Origin: an uncultured Eubacteriales bacterium
GTDB taxonomy: Bacteria > Bacillota > Clostridia > Christensenellales > Borkfalkiaceae
DNA length: 64,000 bases
Assembly: GCA_900542935.1 (NCBI GenBank)
Contig: UQPN01000009.1
Coordinates: 1-64,000 of the forward strand
Direction of reading: 5' to 3'
Within the stretch, counting starts at the first letter, position 1; each line of letters starts with the position of its first letter. Below are positions 53,727-61,631 of this stretch, one piece after another. The notes under the pieces were generated by a model. It was given only the letters and a program-made list of their open reading frames with translations. It searched no databases and was not told the DNA's origin. A program made the position numbers and the translations under genes.

Positions 53727-54245
53727 ATGAAAAACAAAAACGAAAAACAGAATACTCCGAACAAAAGCGGCAAAAACGCTTACCGCGCGTTTCCCATGAA
53801 AAAACCGCTTTCCATCACGCTGCTTTGCGCGGCGGCGCTGGCGCTTTCTATTGCCGGCATCGCGCTTTCTTCGTACCGTCTGGCGAAATCGGGCGTACAT
53901 TCGATGTACGAATGGCTGCAGTACCCGTTTATGATTGCGGTGTGCGTGTTTGCCGTTACGGTGGCGAGCGCCGTTTTAATCAAGTGCGAATACCGCGTGA
54001 GCGATACCGAACTGATTACCTGCCACGGCTTTGTAAAAACGCGGCTGCCCTTATCGCAAATAACTTCCGCCGTATCGGATACCGACAACGATAAAATTTA
54101 CCTCGGACTTGCCGATACCGACGGCAAGCTTGTGATTACCACCACGCACGAAAAGCGCGAAGCGCTGGTGCGCGCCATGCTGGACGGCAACCCCTCCATC
54201 GATTACGGCTTTACCCTCCGCGAAAAAAACGACGAGGAAAAATAA
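53727..54245 (+). CDS. PH-domain-like membrane protein, leaderless start
   Basis: The protein has 172 residues from ATG 53727. Two membrane helices (about 27-48 and 64-86) are followed by a cytoplasmic domain beginning KCEYRVSDTELITCHGFVKT with LPLSQITSAV, the pattern of bacterial PH-like (bPH2) domains. Function unknown. No ribosome binding site is present; the -10 element lies six bases upstream of the ATG. It diverges from the HI0933-like gene. Confidence 0.7.
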   Translation: MKNKNEKQNTPNKSGKNAYRAFPMKKPLSITLLCAAALALSIAGIALSSYRLAKSGVHSMYEWLQYPFMIAVCVFAVTVASAVLIKCEYRVSDTELITCHGFVKTRLPLSQITSAVSDTDNDKIYLGLADTDGKLVITTTHEKREALVRAMLDGNPSIDYGFTLREKNDEEK

Positions 54246-54270
54246 AAACGGCGCGAGCTTGCATCATAGG

Positions 54271-54300
54271 AAATCCCGGCGGACATACCGCCGGGATTTT
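54271..54300 (+). terminator. Intrinsic terminator of the PH-domain gene
   Basis: A 12-bp perfect stem, AAATCCCGGCGG with CCGCCGGGATTT, loop ACATA, then T. It may also serve the convergent TetR gene. Confidence 0.85.
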
Positions 54301-54315
54301 AGTTTTCTCTATCTT

Positions 54316-54921
54316 TTATCTGTCTGCTTCGTTTTTCTCGCTTTCTTCCGGTTTTTCAAACCGGCGGGCGGAAAAACTTGCCACCCACTTGCGCGTGAAC
54401 GCGTACAAATCGTCTAACAGCACGGCGGAATACCCGCGGCAGTATCTGACGTATTCGCAGAACAATCCTTCGATGAACACGTTGATTTCCAGTTCCAGAT
54501 TTTCGCGGTTGACAAGATACGGCGAATTGTAGCAAAGTTCCAGAAATTTGTTCGAAGCGATTGCCGTAAGCTTTTTCGCCGTGAAGAGGAAATCGTTGGA
54601 ACAGCACAAAAGCTTGTAATTTTCATCGTTTTTACGGATATAATCGAACAGCGAATCGACGAATTGTTCTACCGTGGAGGGCGATAACAAGCGCGCGTTA
54701 TCGAAAAACATATCGATCAGCTCGTTTTCGTAATCTTCCGCCACGCCGTAAATATCGTCGTAATGCGAATAAAACGCGCCGCGCGAAATTTCCGCGCGCG
54801 AACAAAGCTCGCTGACGGAAATTTTGGAAAGTTCCCGCTTTTCGGAAAGCATTTCGGCAAACACGCTTTTGATGATTTTCTTCGTTTTTTTGGATGAGCT
54901 GTTTAAATTCTGCACTTTCAT
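54316..54921 (-). CDS. TetR/AcrR-family regulator
   Basis: The protein has 201 residues. The helix-turn-helix region ISVSELCSRAEISRGAFYSH (about 34-53) is typical of TetR; the C-terminal part is helical and ligand-binding. It has no transporter-type signature beyond that. It is divergent from the diacylglycerol-kinase-like gene, and repeated ACAGTG motifs in the shared gap are candidate operator sites. It may control that gene and the ABC exporter cluster that follows. Confidence 0.82.
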   Translation of the reverse strand: MKVQNLNSSSKKTKKIIKSVFAEMLSEKRELSKISVSELCSRAEISRGAFYSHYDDIYGVAEDYENELIDMFFDNARLLSPSTVEQFVDSLFDYIRKNDENYKLLCCSNDFLFTAKKLTAIASNKFLELCYNSPYLVNRENLELEINVFIEGLFCEYVRYCRGYSAVLLDDLYAFTRKWVASFSARRFEKPEESEKNEADR

Positions 54922-54970
54922 AACCCGATACTTCCTCTTTTTTTACGATTTTTTGCACAAAATATAGTTA

Positions 54971-55064
54971 CAGTGTTAAAATTTGAACAGTGAAGCTTTT
55001 ATTGTGCTTTATTTTTTCTGTTTTTTATATTATAATACATATGTCGAAAGAAAGTCAACAGTGT
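54971..55064. promoter_or_regulatory. Candidate TetR operator motifs
   Basis: ACAGTG occurs three times in the divergent gap: 54971-54976, 54988-54993 and 55059-55064. The first is followed by TT and the last by TTC, giving AACAGTGTTC and CAGTGTTaaaatttGAACAGTG. A TATAAT-like -10 (55032-55037) for the plus-strand gene sits between them. Confidence 0.4.
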
Positions 55065-55131
55065 TCAAACAATTTCTTGAAAATTACCGTTGAAATTTTT
55101 ACGGCGAAAAACACCGGAGGAAGCACCAAGG

Positions 55132-56010
55132 ATGAAATACCGCGTATTGTACAACCCGCTGGCGGGGCTGGGCAAGGAGGATAACGGCTTCGAACAGGCG
55201 AAAAAGCTGTTTGAAGGTAAAGACGCCGAATTTTCGGACGTTACGAAGGAAGGCGCGCTGGACGAACTTTTCAAAAATCTTGCAAAAGACGATAAAATCG
55301 TGCTGTGCGGCGGCGACGGAACGCTGAATAAATTCGTGAATTCCATTCCGTTTATCCCCGAAAACGAAATTTTGTACTACCCGACGGGCAACGGCAACGA
55401 TTTTTACCGCGACGTGGCGGAAGGGAAAGAAGGAACCGAACCGTGCGCAATCAATCCGTACATCGTAAACCTGCCCACGGTTGCCGTAAACGGAAAAACC
55501 TGCAAGTTTTTAAACAACGTAGGCTTCGGCATCGACGGCTACTGCTGCGAAACGGGCGACAGACTGCACCGCGAGGCACCGGACAAAAAAATTTCTTATA
55601 CGGGCATCGCCATCAAAGGGTTGCTCTTCCACTTTAAACCGGTAAACGCGGTGATCAACGTGGACGGCGAAGAATTCCGCTATAAAAACGTATGGCTGGC
55701 GCCTACGATGAACGGGAAATATTACGGCGGCGGCATGATGCCCGCCCCGGAACAGAAACGCCTGAACGACGACGGCACCGTTTCCGTGATGATTATGCAC
55801 GGAAAAAGCAAGCTGAAAACGCTGATGGTGTTCCCCTCCATTTTCAAGGGCACGCACGTGAATCATAAAAAAACCGTGGAAGTAAAAACGGGCAAAGTGA
55901 TTCAGGTGAAATTCGACCGCCCCACCGCGCTGCAGATCGACGGCGAAACGGTAACGGGCGTTACCGAATACCGCGTTACGGCGGCGGGCGTTACCGCCGA
56001 AAAACAGTAA
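55132..56010 (+). CDS. Diacylglycerol kinase family lipid kinase
   Basis: The protein has 292 residues from ATG 55132. The opening YRVLYNPLAGLGK and the nucleotide loop CGGDGTLNKFVN are DAGK catalytic-domain motifs; the C-terminal half has the YegS-like beta domain (MPAPEQKRLNDDGTVSVMI). It would phosphorylate a lipid such as diacylglycerol at the membrane face. It is divergent from a TetR gene and 132 bases before the ABC exporter operon. Confidence 0.85.
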   Translation: MKYRVLYNPLAGLGKEDNGFEQAKKLFEGKDAEFSDVTKEGALDELFKNLAKDDKIVLCGGDGTLNKFVNSIPFIPENEILYYPTGNGNDFYRDVAEGKEGTEPCAINPYIVNLPTVAVNGKTCKFLNNVGFGIDGYCCETGDRLHREAPDKKISYTGIAIKGLLFHFKPVNAVINVDGEEFRYKNVWLAPTMNGKYYGGGMMPAPEQKRLNDDGTVSVMIMHGKSKLKTLMVFPSIFKGTHVNHKKTVEVKTGKVIQVKFDRPTALQIDGETVTGVTEYRVTAAGVTAEKQ

Positions 56011-56142
56011 CACGATAACAATACAACGAAAAAAAGCGCGGGAAAGAAATTTCATCGTGTTTTTTAAGTATGGTTTTTTTTGACAAAAATAGTTAATAAC
56101 GGCGGGAAAACAGATGAAAAATACTAAGACAAGGAGATAAAA

Positions 56143-57078
56143 ATGCACGTAATTGAAGTAAACGATCTCACAAAGGATTACGGCTTCGGGCGCGGCGTGT
56201 TCAACGTGAACCTGCACGTGGATCAGGGCGAAGCGTTCGGCTTCCTCGGCCCCAACGGCGCGGGCAAATCCACCACTATCCGCCACCTGATGGGCTTTTC
56301 GAAACCGGACAGCGGATCAACGAAGATTTTCGGCATGGAAACCTTCGACAAGTACTACGAAATTCTTGCAAACGTGGGCTACATTCCGGGCGAAATCGCT
56401 TTGCCCGCGGGGCTGACGGGAAAGGCGTTCATTAAAATGATGCAGGATTTGCAGCATTGCCACAACCAACCTCAGCTGAAACGGATGCTGGATTTGTTTG
56501 AACTGGACGATACCGCCCTTGCCGGAGAAACCAAACGCATGAGCCTTGGCGTAAAACGAAAACTGGCGGTGGTAACGGCGTTTATGTCCGACCCCGACGT
56601 TCTGATTTTAGACGAACCGACCAGCGGACTCGACCCCGTGATGCAGGAAAATTTCATCGAATTCATTCACGAGGAAAAGAAACGCGGCAAGACCATTTTG
56701 TTATCCAGCCATATCTTTTCGGAAATCGACAACACCTGCGACCGCATCGCGATCATCAAAGACGGCAGAATCGTTTCGGAATTCGTGGCGGACGATTTAA
56801 AACACGCTTCCAGAAAGTTTTACAACATTACTTTCCGTTCCCCCGTGGGCAAGACGATTTCCATGGACAGAGCGAAGGAGCGCATCCCCTCTTTGCACCT
56901 CATCGAAGAGGGCGACAGCGACGTGTTCATTTCTGTGGAGGACAAAGATTTAAACACGCTGATCGATATTCTTTCGGATATCAACGTGGTATCCTTCTCC
57001 AACCGCAAAGAATCGCTGGAGGATTACTTTATGAAATTCTATAAAGAAGATAAAGATTTCGGAGGTGCGTTGAAATGA
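56143..57078 (+). CDS. ABC exporter ATP-binding protein, first of two
   Basis: The protein has 311 residues. GPNGAGKSTT (Walker A), a signature segment MSLGVKRKLA, ILDEPTSGLDP and SSHIFSE are intact. The C-terminal domain is that of drug/bacitracin-type exporters. AAGGAGAT precedes the ATG. Its stop overlaps the next ATG (ATGA at 57075-57078), so the two ATPases are coupled and probably pair with the permease downstream. Confidence 0.9.
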   Translation: MHVIEVNDLTKDYGFGRGVFNVNLHVDQGEAFGFLGPNGAGKSTTIRHLMGFSKPDSGSTKIFGMETFDKYYEILANVGYIPGEIALPAGLTGKAFIKMMQDLQHCHNQPQLKRMLDLFELDDTALAGETKRMSLGVKRKLAVVTAFMSDPDVLILDEPTSGLDPVMQENFIEFIHEEKKRGKTILLSSHIFSEIDNTCDRIAIIKDGRIVSEFVADDLKHASRKFYNITFRSPVGKTISMDRAKERIPSLHLIEEGDSDVFISVEDKDLNTLIDILSDINVVSFSNRKESLEDYFMKFYKEDKDFGGALK

Positions 57079-57989
57079 GCGTTATTAAACTGGACCACCT
57101 GACGAAGGACTACGGCGAAGGGCGCGGCGTGTTCGATCTGAATCTGGATATCGAACAGGGCGAAATGATGGGCTACGTAGGCACGAACGGCAGCGGAAAA
57201 ACCACTACCATCCGCAACATTTTAGGCTTTCTGAAACCCACGAAAGGCAAATCGTACGTGAACGGGCTCTCTTCGTGGGAACACGCCAGCGAAATCGCCG
57301 CGTCCGTGGGATACGTCCCCGGAGAAATCGCGTTTCCCGATTTAAAAACCGGCATCGACTTTTTAAAATGTCAGGCGGAATTTTTAGGCATGAACGATAT
57401 GAGCTACGCCAACGAGCTCATCGAAAAACTGCAGCTGGACCCGCGCGCGAATCTCAAGCGCATGAGTAAAGGCATGAAGCAGAAAACCGCGCTGGTGGCG
57501 GCGCTGATGAACGACGCGCCCGTGATTCTTCTGGACGAACCCACTACGGGGCTCGACCCCCTGATGCGGGCAACCTTTCTGAACATCATCAAGGAAGAGC
57601 ACAAAAAAGGCAAAACGATTCTGATGAGTTCGCACTCGTTCGAAGAACTGGAAAGCACGTGCGACCGCGTGGCGCTCATAAACGACGGGCACATCATCGA
57701 CGTGTGTAAAATGGACGATATTCACAACCGCGAATTCAAAGAGTTTAAAATCGAATTCAACACGGCGGAAGATTATCAAAGATTTATCCGCGAGCGCTAT
57801 GAAATCACCCGCCTGCAGGAACAGTATTCGCAGGCGACGATAAAAATCCGTTCGCCGGAAACGGGAGGGCTTCTGCACACGCTGCGCAATTATAACGTGA
57901 AATTTATTTCCGAACTGCCCTATTCTTTGGAGCGACATTTCAAAACGGTACTGAGAAACAAGAAGGAGAATGAAAAAAATGGCAAGTAA
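57075..57989 (+). CDS. ABC exporter ATP-binding protein, second of two
   Basis: The protein has 304 residues, paralogous to the gene before it (both read HLTKDYG-like GRGVF near the start). GTNGSGKTTT, MSKGMKQKTAL, ILLDEPTTGLDP and SSHSFEE are the ABC motifs. A heterodimer with the first ATPase is inferred. GGAGGT lies before the ATG; the end overlaps the permease start. Confidence 0.9.
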   Translation: MSVIKLDHLTKDYGEGRGVFDLNLDIEQGEMMGYVGTNGSGKTTTIRNILGFLKPTKGKSYVNGLSSWEHASEIAASVGYVPGEIAFPDLKTGIDFLKCQAEFLGMNDMSYANELIEKLQLDPRANLKRMSKGMKQKTALVAALMNDAPVILLDEPTTGLDPLMRATFLNIIKEEHKKGKTILMSSHSFEELESTCDRVALINDGHIIDVCKMDDIHNREFKEFKIEFNTAEDYQRFIRERYEITRLQEQYSQATIKIRSPETGGLLHTLRNYNVKFISELPYSLERHFKTVLRNKKENEKNGK

Positions 57990-59775
57990 AACGAATACGA
58001 AGCCGATGAAAGGCTCGAAAAAGTACGAAGATCGCTTATTCAGCAAAGCTCTTTTCAAGCAATCGTGCAAAGCGAACGGCACTATGTGGACGATTATCAC
58101 CGCCGCCGTATGTTTTATGCTGGCGTGCGTAATGCTGATTTCCGGCAGCAGTTCGCTGGGCGAAGTGAAAAATTCCATTCAGGATACGATTATCCGGGAA
58201 GAAGTGGATTCGCAGCTGGAACAGCGCGGATTGAACTACTACCTGATGGGCAAAGACGGCATGGAAACGTTCGACCCCGCTTTTGCGGCGAACATGAACG
58301 ATACGGTAAGCTATTTAACCTGGCTTTCCCGGAAGCCTTCCGATACGGCGCAATTGCCCGCATGGCTGGCGCAGCAGCCGGAAATGAAAACAGAAACGGG
58401 CAAGGCGTTTGCCGAAAACGTTGCCGCCGACCCCGCGACGTACGCGAACGCGACGGCTGCGTTCAAAGCGGCTTACGAGGGCGCCGCGGCTGCCGTACAG
58501 ACGAAAGCAACCGCGGCTGCGGACGCTGCCGCCGTGGATAAAAACGGCAACGCGTACGCGAAAGATTCCGACGAATACAAGACGGTTGCGCAGGAAGTAA
58601 CGGCGGCGTACCTCTTCCCCGTGGCGACCTACAACAACGACGCGCTGAAAGCGATGCTTACCAACGAAAAAGACGCGGATAAGCCCGCGGATTATTCCGC
58701 GGCGCTGATTGAACATCAGGCAAACCTTGCCGAATACCTTGCAAGCGATGAACGCGCGCAGTATATCGAAGAACGCGCGCAGTACTGCTCCTCCGTGTTT
58801 CTTGCGTTCAACATGACGCAGGAAGAAAACGTGAAAAATATCGTAAACGCGCTTTCCTCTTTCGGCGTTACGAAAGAAAAGTACGATTCGTTCGGGTACA
58901 CGTACGCGGCGATTAAAAATCTTGCCGCCACCACCGCGGTATCGTATCGCAGCAGATTTTCTTACGAAAAGGAAAAGCTGGATAAACAGCTGGCTGCGGG
59001 CGAAATCACCGCGGAACAATACGCAACCGCGCTTGCCGATAAGAACAAGGAAATTACCGGCGATCTGACGAACAGCCTTCTGGCTTCGCTTCCCGCATCC
59101 GTTTCCGAAGCGCTGGAAGAAATCGGCAAAGCGGACCTCTACACCCTGATCGTCGGTTCTATTTTCTACAAACTTGCGGGACTTCTTCTGCCCATCATCT
59201 TTATGATTATGGCTTCGAACAACCTGATTGCGGGGCAGGTGGACAGCGGCTCGATGGCGTACGTGCTTTCCACTTCCACCAAGAGAAAGACGGTTGTGTT
59301 CACGCAGGCGATGTACCTGATAGGTTCGCTGCTTTCGATGTTTGCCCTGACGACGATTACCGGCTTCGTATGCCTTGCGTTTGTAAAGAGCGACGTTGCG
59401 CTTACCTGCGGCAAACTGGCGCTTCTGAACGTCGGCGCGTTTCTTGTGCTGTTTGCCCTTTCCGGGCTTTGCTTCTTCACTTCCTGCTGGTTTGACAGAA
59501 GCAAACGTTCGATGGCGATCGGCGGCGGCTTATCCATCTTCGCGCTGGTGGCGGCGATGCTCGGTCTGTTCGGCAGTCCCGTTATCCCCTCCGTGGTTCG
59601 TATGGATTCGCTCAACTACTTCAATAAAGTTACCATCATCTCGTTCTTCGACGTGATTTCGATTATGGACGGCACAAACGTATTCCTCTGGAAGTTTGCG
59701 GTTCTGGCGGTGCTCGGCGTGCTGGGCTATATCGCGGGTTCTGTCCGCTTTACGAAGAAAGACCTGCCTCTTTAA
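57979..59775 (+). CDS. ABC exporter permease with large extracytoplasmic domain
   Basis: The protein has 598 residues. The start is set at ATG 57979, nine bases after AAGGAG; an ATG at 57970 is too close to it. One helix (about 36-55) is followed by about 330 extracytoplasmic residues, Ala-rich and helical (FKAAYEGAAAAVQTKATAAA), and then by about six helices from 390 on (ABC2-type permease, NNLIAGQVDSGSMAYVLSTS). The layout suggests an exporter for lipid, peptide or antibiotic. Its ATPases are encoded just upstream. Confidence 0.8.
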   Translation: MASKTNTKPMKGSKKYEDRLFSKALFKQSCKANGTMWTIITAAVCFMLACVMLISGSSSLGEVKNSIQDTIIREEVDSQLEQRGLNYYLMGKDGMETFDPAFAANMNDTVSYLTWLSRKPSDTAQLPAWLAQQPEMKTETGKAFAENVAADPATYANATAAFKAAYEGAAAAVQTKATAAADAAAVDKNGNAYAKDSDEYKTVAQEVTAAYLFPVATYNNDALKAMLTNEKDADKPADYSAALIEHQANLAEYLASDERAQYIEERAQYCSSVFLAFNMTQEENVKNIVNALSSFGVTKEKYDSFGYTYAAIKNLAATTAVSYRSRFSYEKEKLDKQLAAGEITAEQYATALADKNKEITGDLTNSLLASLPASVSEALEEIGKADLYTLIVGSIFYKLAGLLLPIIFMIMASNNLIAGQVDSGSMAYVLSTSTKRKTVVFTQAMYLIGSLLSMFALTTITGFVCLAFVKSDVALTCGKLALLNVGAFLVLFALSGLCFFTSCWFDRSKRSMAIGGGLSIFALVAAMLGLFGSPVIPSVVRMDSLNYFNKVTIISFFDVISIMDGTNVFLWKFAVLAVLGVLGYIAGSVRFTKKDLPL

Positions 59776-59853
59776 CGAAAGACTTATTAAAAAAAGCTGC
59801 CTTTCCCGCACGTTTGCGGGAAGGGCAAAAGCAATAAAAGGAGAGGAAAAGTT

Positions 59854-60312
59854 ATGTTTGAATTTTTTAAACTTTGCAACGAATACGAAAAACTCAGCGC
59901 CCTGCAGCGCGGCGCGATTCTTACGGAAAAATCGGTGAAAATTCTGGCGAGAATGCGACTGACGGGCGCGGACGAAAACATCGACCCCGTGGAAACGCTG
60001 GCATGCTTTATTCTGGCTTCGATTACCGCGGACGGGAAAGTGAACGAACAGGAGTATATTTTAATGTACCCCGCGTTAGTGAAAGTGTTCGGTTCCGATT
60101 TCGATTTCGCTTCCGTGAAAAAAGCCGTCGCGGAAAATTCTGCGCTGAAAAAATCCGCCACCGATTACGCGAAAGTACTGGCGGCGGAGCTTACGAAAAC
60201 CGACGAACAGTTCATCGACGACGTAATCGGGCTGTGCCTCTGCGTGGTTTCGGTCGACGGAAAAATTTCGCTGCGCGAACGCAACTATATCAAACGGCTG
60301 ATGAAAGCCTGA
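59854..60312 (+). CDS. TerB-like protein
   Basis: The protein has 152 residues, all helical. Two metal-binding-like loops, ASITADGKVNEQEY and VVSVDGKISLRERNY, are TerB (tellurite resistance B/DjlA) motifs. AAAAGGAGAGG precedes the ATG. TerB-like domains often sit in stress or membrane-linked complexes; the exact role here is unknown. It follows the ABC exporter genes after a short gap with a CCGCACG/CGTGCGG-like hairpin. Confidence 0.75.
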   Translation: MFEFFKLCNEYEKLSALQRGAILTEKSVKILARMRLTGADENIDPVETLACFILASITADGKVNEQEYILMYPALVKVFGSDFDFASVKKAVAENSALKKSATDYAKVLAAELTKTDEQFIDDVIGLCLCVVSVDGKISLRERNYIKRLMKA

Positions 60313-60344
60313 ACCGACGCCCGAAAAATTAAGGAGAACATGCT

Positions 60345-61049
60345 ATGCAAACGCTGCTCAGATTATCTATCATTTATATATTCGGCGGTACCGTAGGCTG
60401 GATAAGCGAATTTTTCTTCCGCCGCGCGGTACATAAAAAATGGATCAACCCCGGCTTTCTGGTGGGACCGAATCTGCCGCTGTACGGCACGGGAATCACG
60501 CTGCTTTACGCCATCTGCTCGATAGATTACTCGTTTATTCCCTCTCCGCTGTGGCGGAACGTATTCATTATTTTCGTCATCACCGCGGCGATGACGGCGA
60601 TCGAGTACGTAACCGGACTGATTTTCATCAAGGGTATGCACGTGAAACTGTGGGATTATTCCGACCGCAAGGGAAATATTCAGGGCATCATCTGTCCCCT
60701 GTTCACGCTTGCCTGGGGCGCGGCGGGCACGGCGTATTACTTTCTGGTACATTCACATCTGGCGGCGCTGGCGGACTGGATTGCGGCGAACCCGATTTAC
60801 GGGTACTTTTTAGGCATTTACTTCGGCATTATGATTGTCGACGTGTTCTATTCGTTCAAAGTGGTGGAAAAAATCCGCACGTGGGCGAAGGACAAGAACA
60901 TTGTGGTGCGCTACGAAGAACTGAAAGAAACCATAAAAGCGCGCGCGACGGCACTGAAACAGAAACATTCGTTTCTGCTGTCCTTTAAAACCAACCGCGG
61001 ACTGAATAAAGAACTGGAAGAAATAAGTTCCGAAGAACACAAACAATAA
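60345..61049 (+). CDS. CmpB-like membrane protein (putative ABC-transporter type IV)
   Basis: The protein has 234 residues with about five to six helices. GTVGWISEFFFRRAV and NPGFLVGPNLPLYGTGITLL match the PF06541 family (CmpB). Despite the name no ATPase partner is required to be near. AAGGAG before the ATG; it follows the TerB-like gene after 32 bases and is probably in the same operon. The C-terminal tail is cytoplasmic and lysine-rich. Confidence 0.8.
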   Translation: MQTLLRLSIIYIFGGTVGWISEFFFRRAVHKKWINPGFLVGPNLPLYGTGITLLYAICSIDYSFIPSPLWRNVFIIFVITAAMTAIEYVTGLIFIKGMHVKLWDYSDRKGNIQGIICPLFTLAWGAAGTAYYFLVHSHLAALADWIAANPIYGYFLGIYFGIMIVDVFYSFKVVEKIRTWAKDKNIVVRYEELKETIKARATALKQKHSFLLSFKTNRGLNKELEEISSEEHKQ

Positions 61050-61237
61050 TTATCGCGCCGCCGATTGCGCTTACAAACAAAAATTTTTCGCCGATCAATT
61101 TGAGGGCTGACGTCCTTGCGTTTTGCCGGAGAAAAAATACTTCGCGCCTTATCGCCATTGCGCCGTTTGCCGGCGCGTATTCGCGCGTAAAATCGTCGCT
61201 GCCGTGCGCCGGCATATCATAATTCGGCGTACATAAC

Positions 61238-61272
61238 GTAAAAGCACCTCTTGCCGGGCAAGGGGTGCTTTT
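61238..61272. terminator. Bidirectional intrinsic terminator
   Basis: TAAAAGCACC with GGTGCTTTTA, extended by TCTTGCC/GGCAAGG (one G-T pair). It serves the CmpB-like gene and the convergent SemiSWEET-like gene. The gap 61050-61237 shows no gene. Confidence 0.85.
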
Positions 61273-61291
61273 AAAAACAATTTATTTTGTT

Positions 61292-61615
61292 TTAAGCTTT
61301 CGCTTCGTTTGCTTTTGCGGCTTTTGCGTCCAGCTTTTTGTTGCGGAAGTAGATCACAAGTCCCGCCGTAACCATGATAAGGTTAATCCAGTAGAACACA
61401 AACGCAATCGCGCGGGAAGGCGTCCAGTACGCGGTCCCCTGCTGCGAAATCAAAATAAATTTACCGATAATCGCGCTGATGTAGCCGATTTCGATCAGCA
61501 GCGTGAACAACAGGCTGGTGCCTTTTGCCGTGCGCGCCTTATACGCGCGGATAACGTTGAACGGCCACGAAGCTCCGAAGCAAAGAACCATTCCGATTTC
61601 AAAAATTTCTGCCAT
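61292..61615 (-). CDS. PQ-loop/SemiSWEET-like membrane protein
   Basis: The protein has 107 residues with three helices. SWPFNVIRAYKARTAKGTSL, then a helix pair with YISAIIGKF and YWINLIMVTAGL, follows the three-helix PQ-loop pattern of SemiSWEET-type transporters (the PQ itself is a WP/PF variant). Proteins of this kind may move small sugars or organic acids as dimers. It lies 16 bases after the fumarate reductase-like flavoprotein in the same direction. Confidence 0.7.
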   Translation of the reverse strand: MAEIFEIGMVLCFGASWPFNVIRAYKARTAKGTSLLFTLLIEIGYISAIIGKFILISQQGTAYWTPSRAIAFVFYWINLIMVTAGLVIYFRNKKLDAKAAKANEAKA

Positions 61616-61631
61616 GATTTATACCTCTTTT

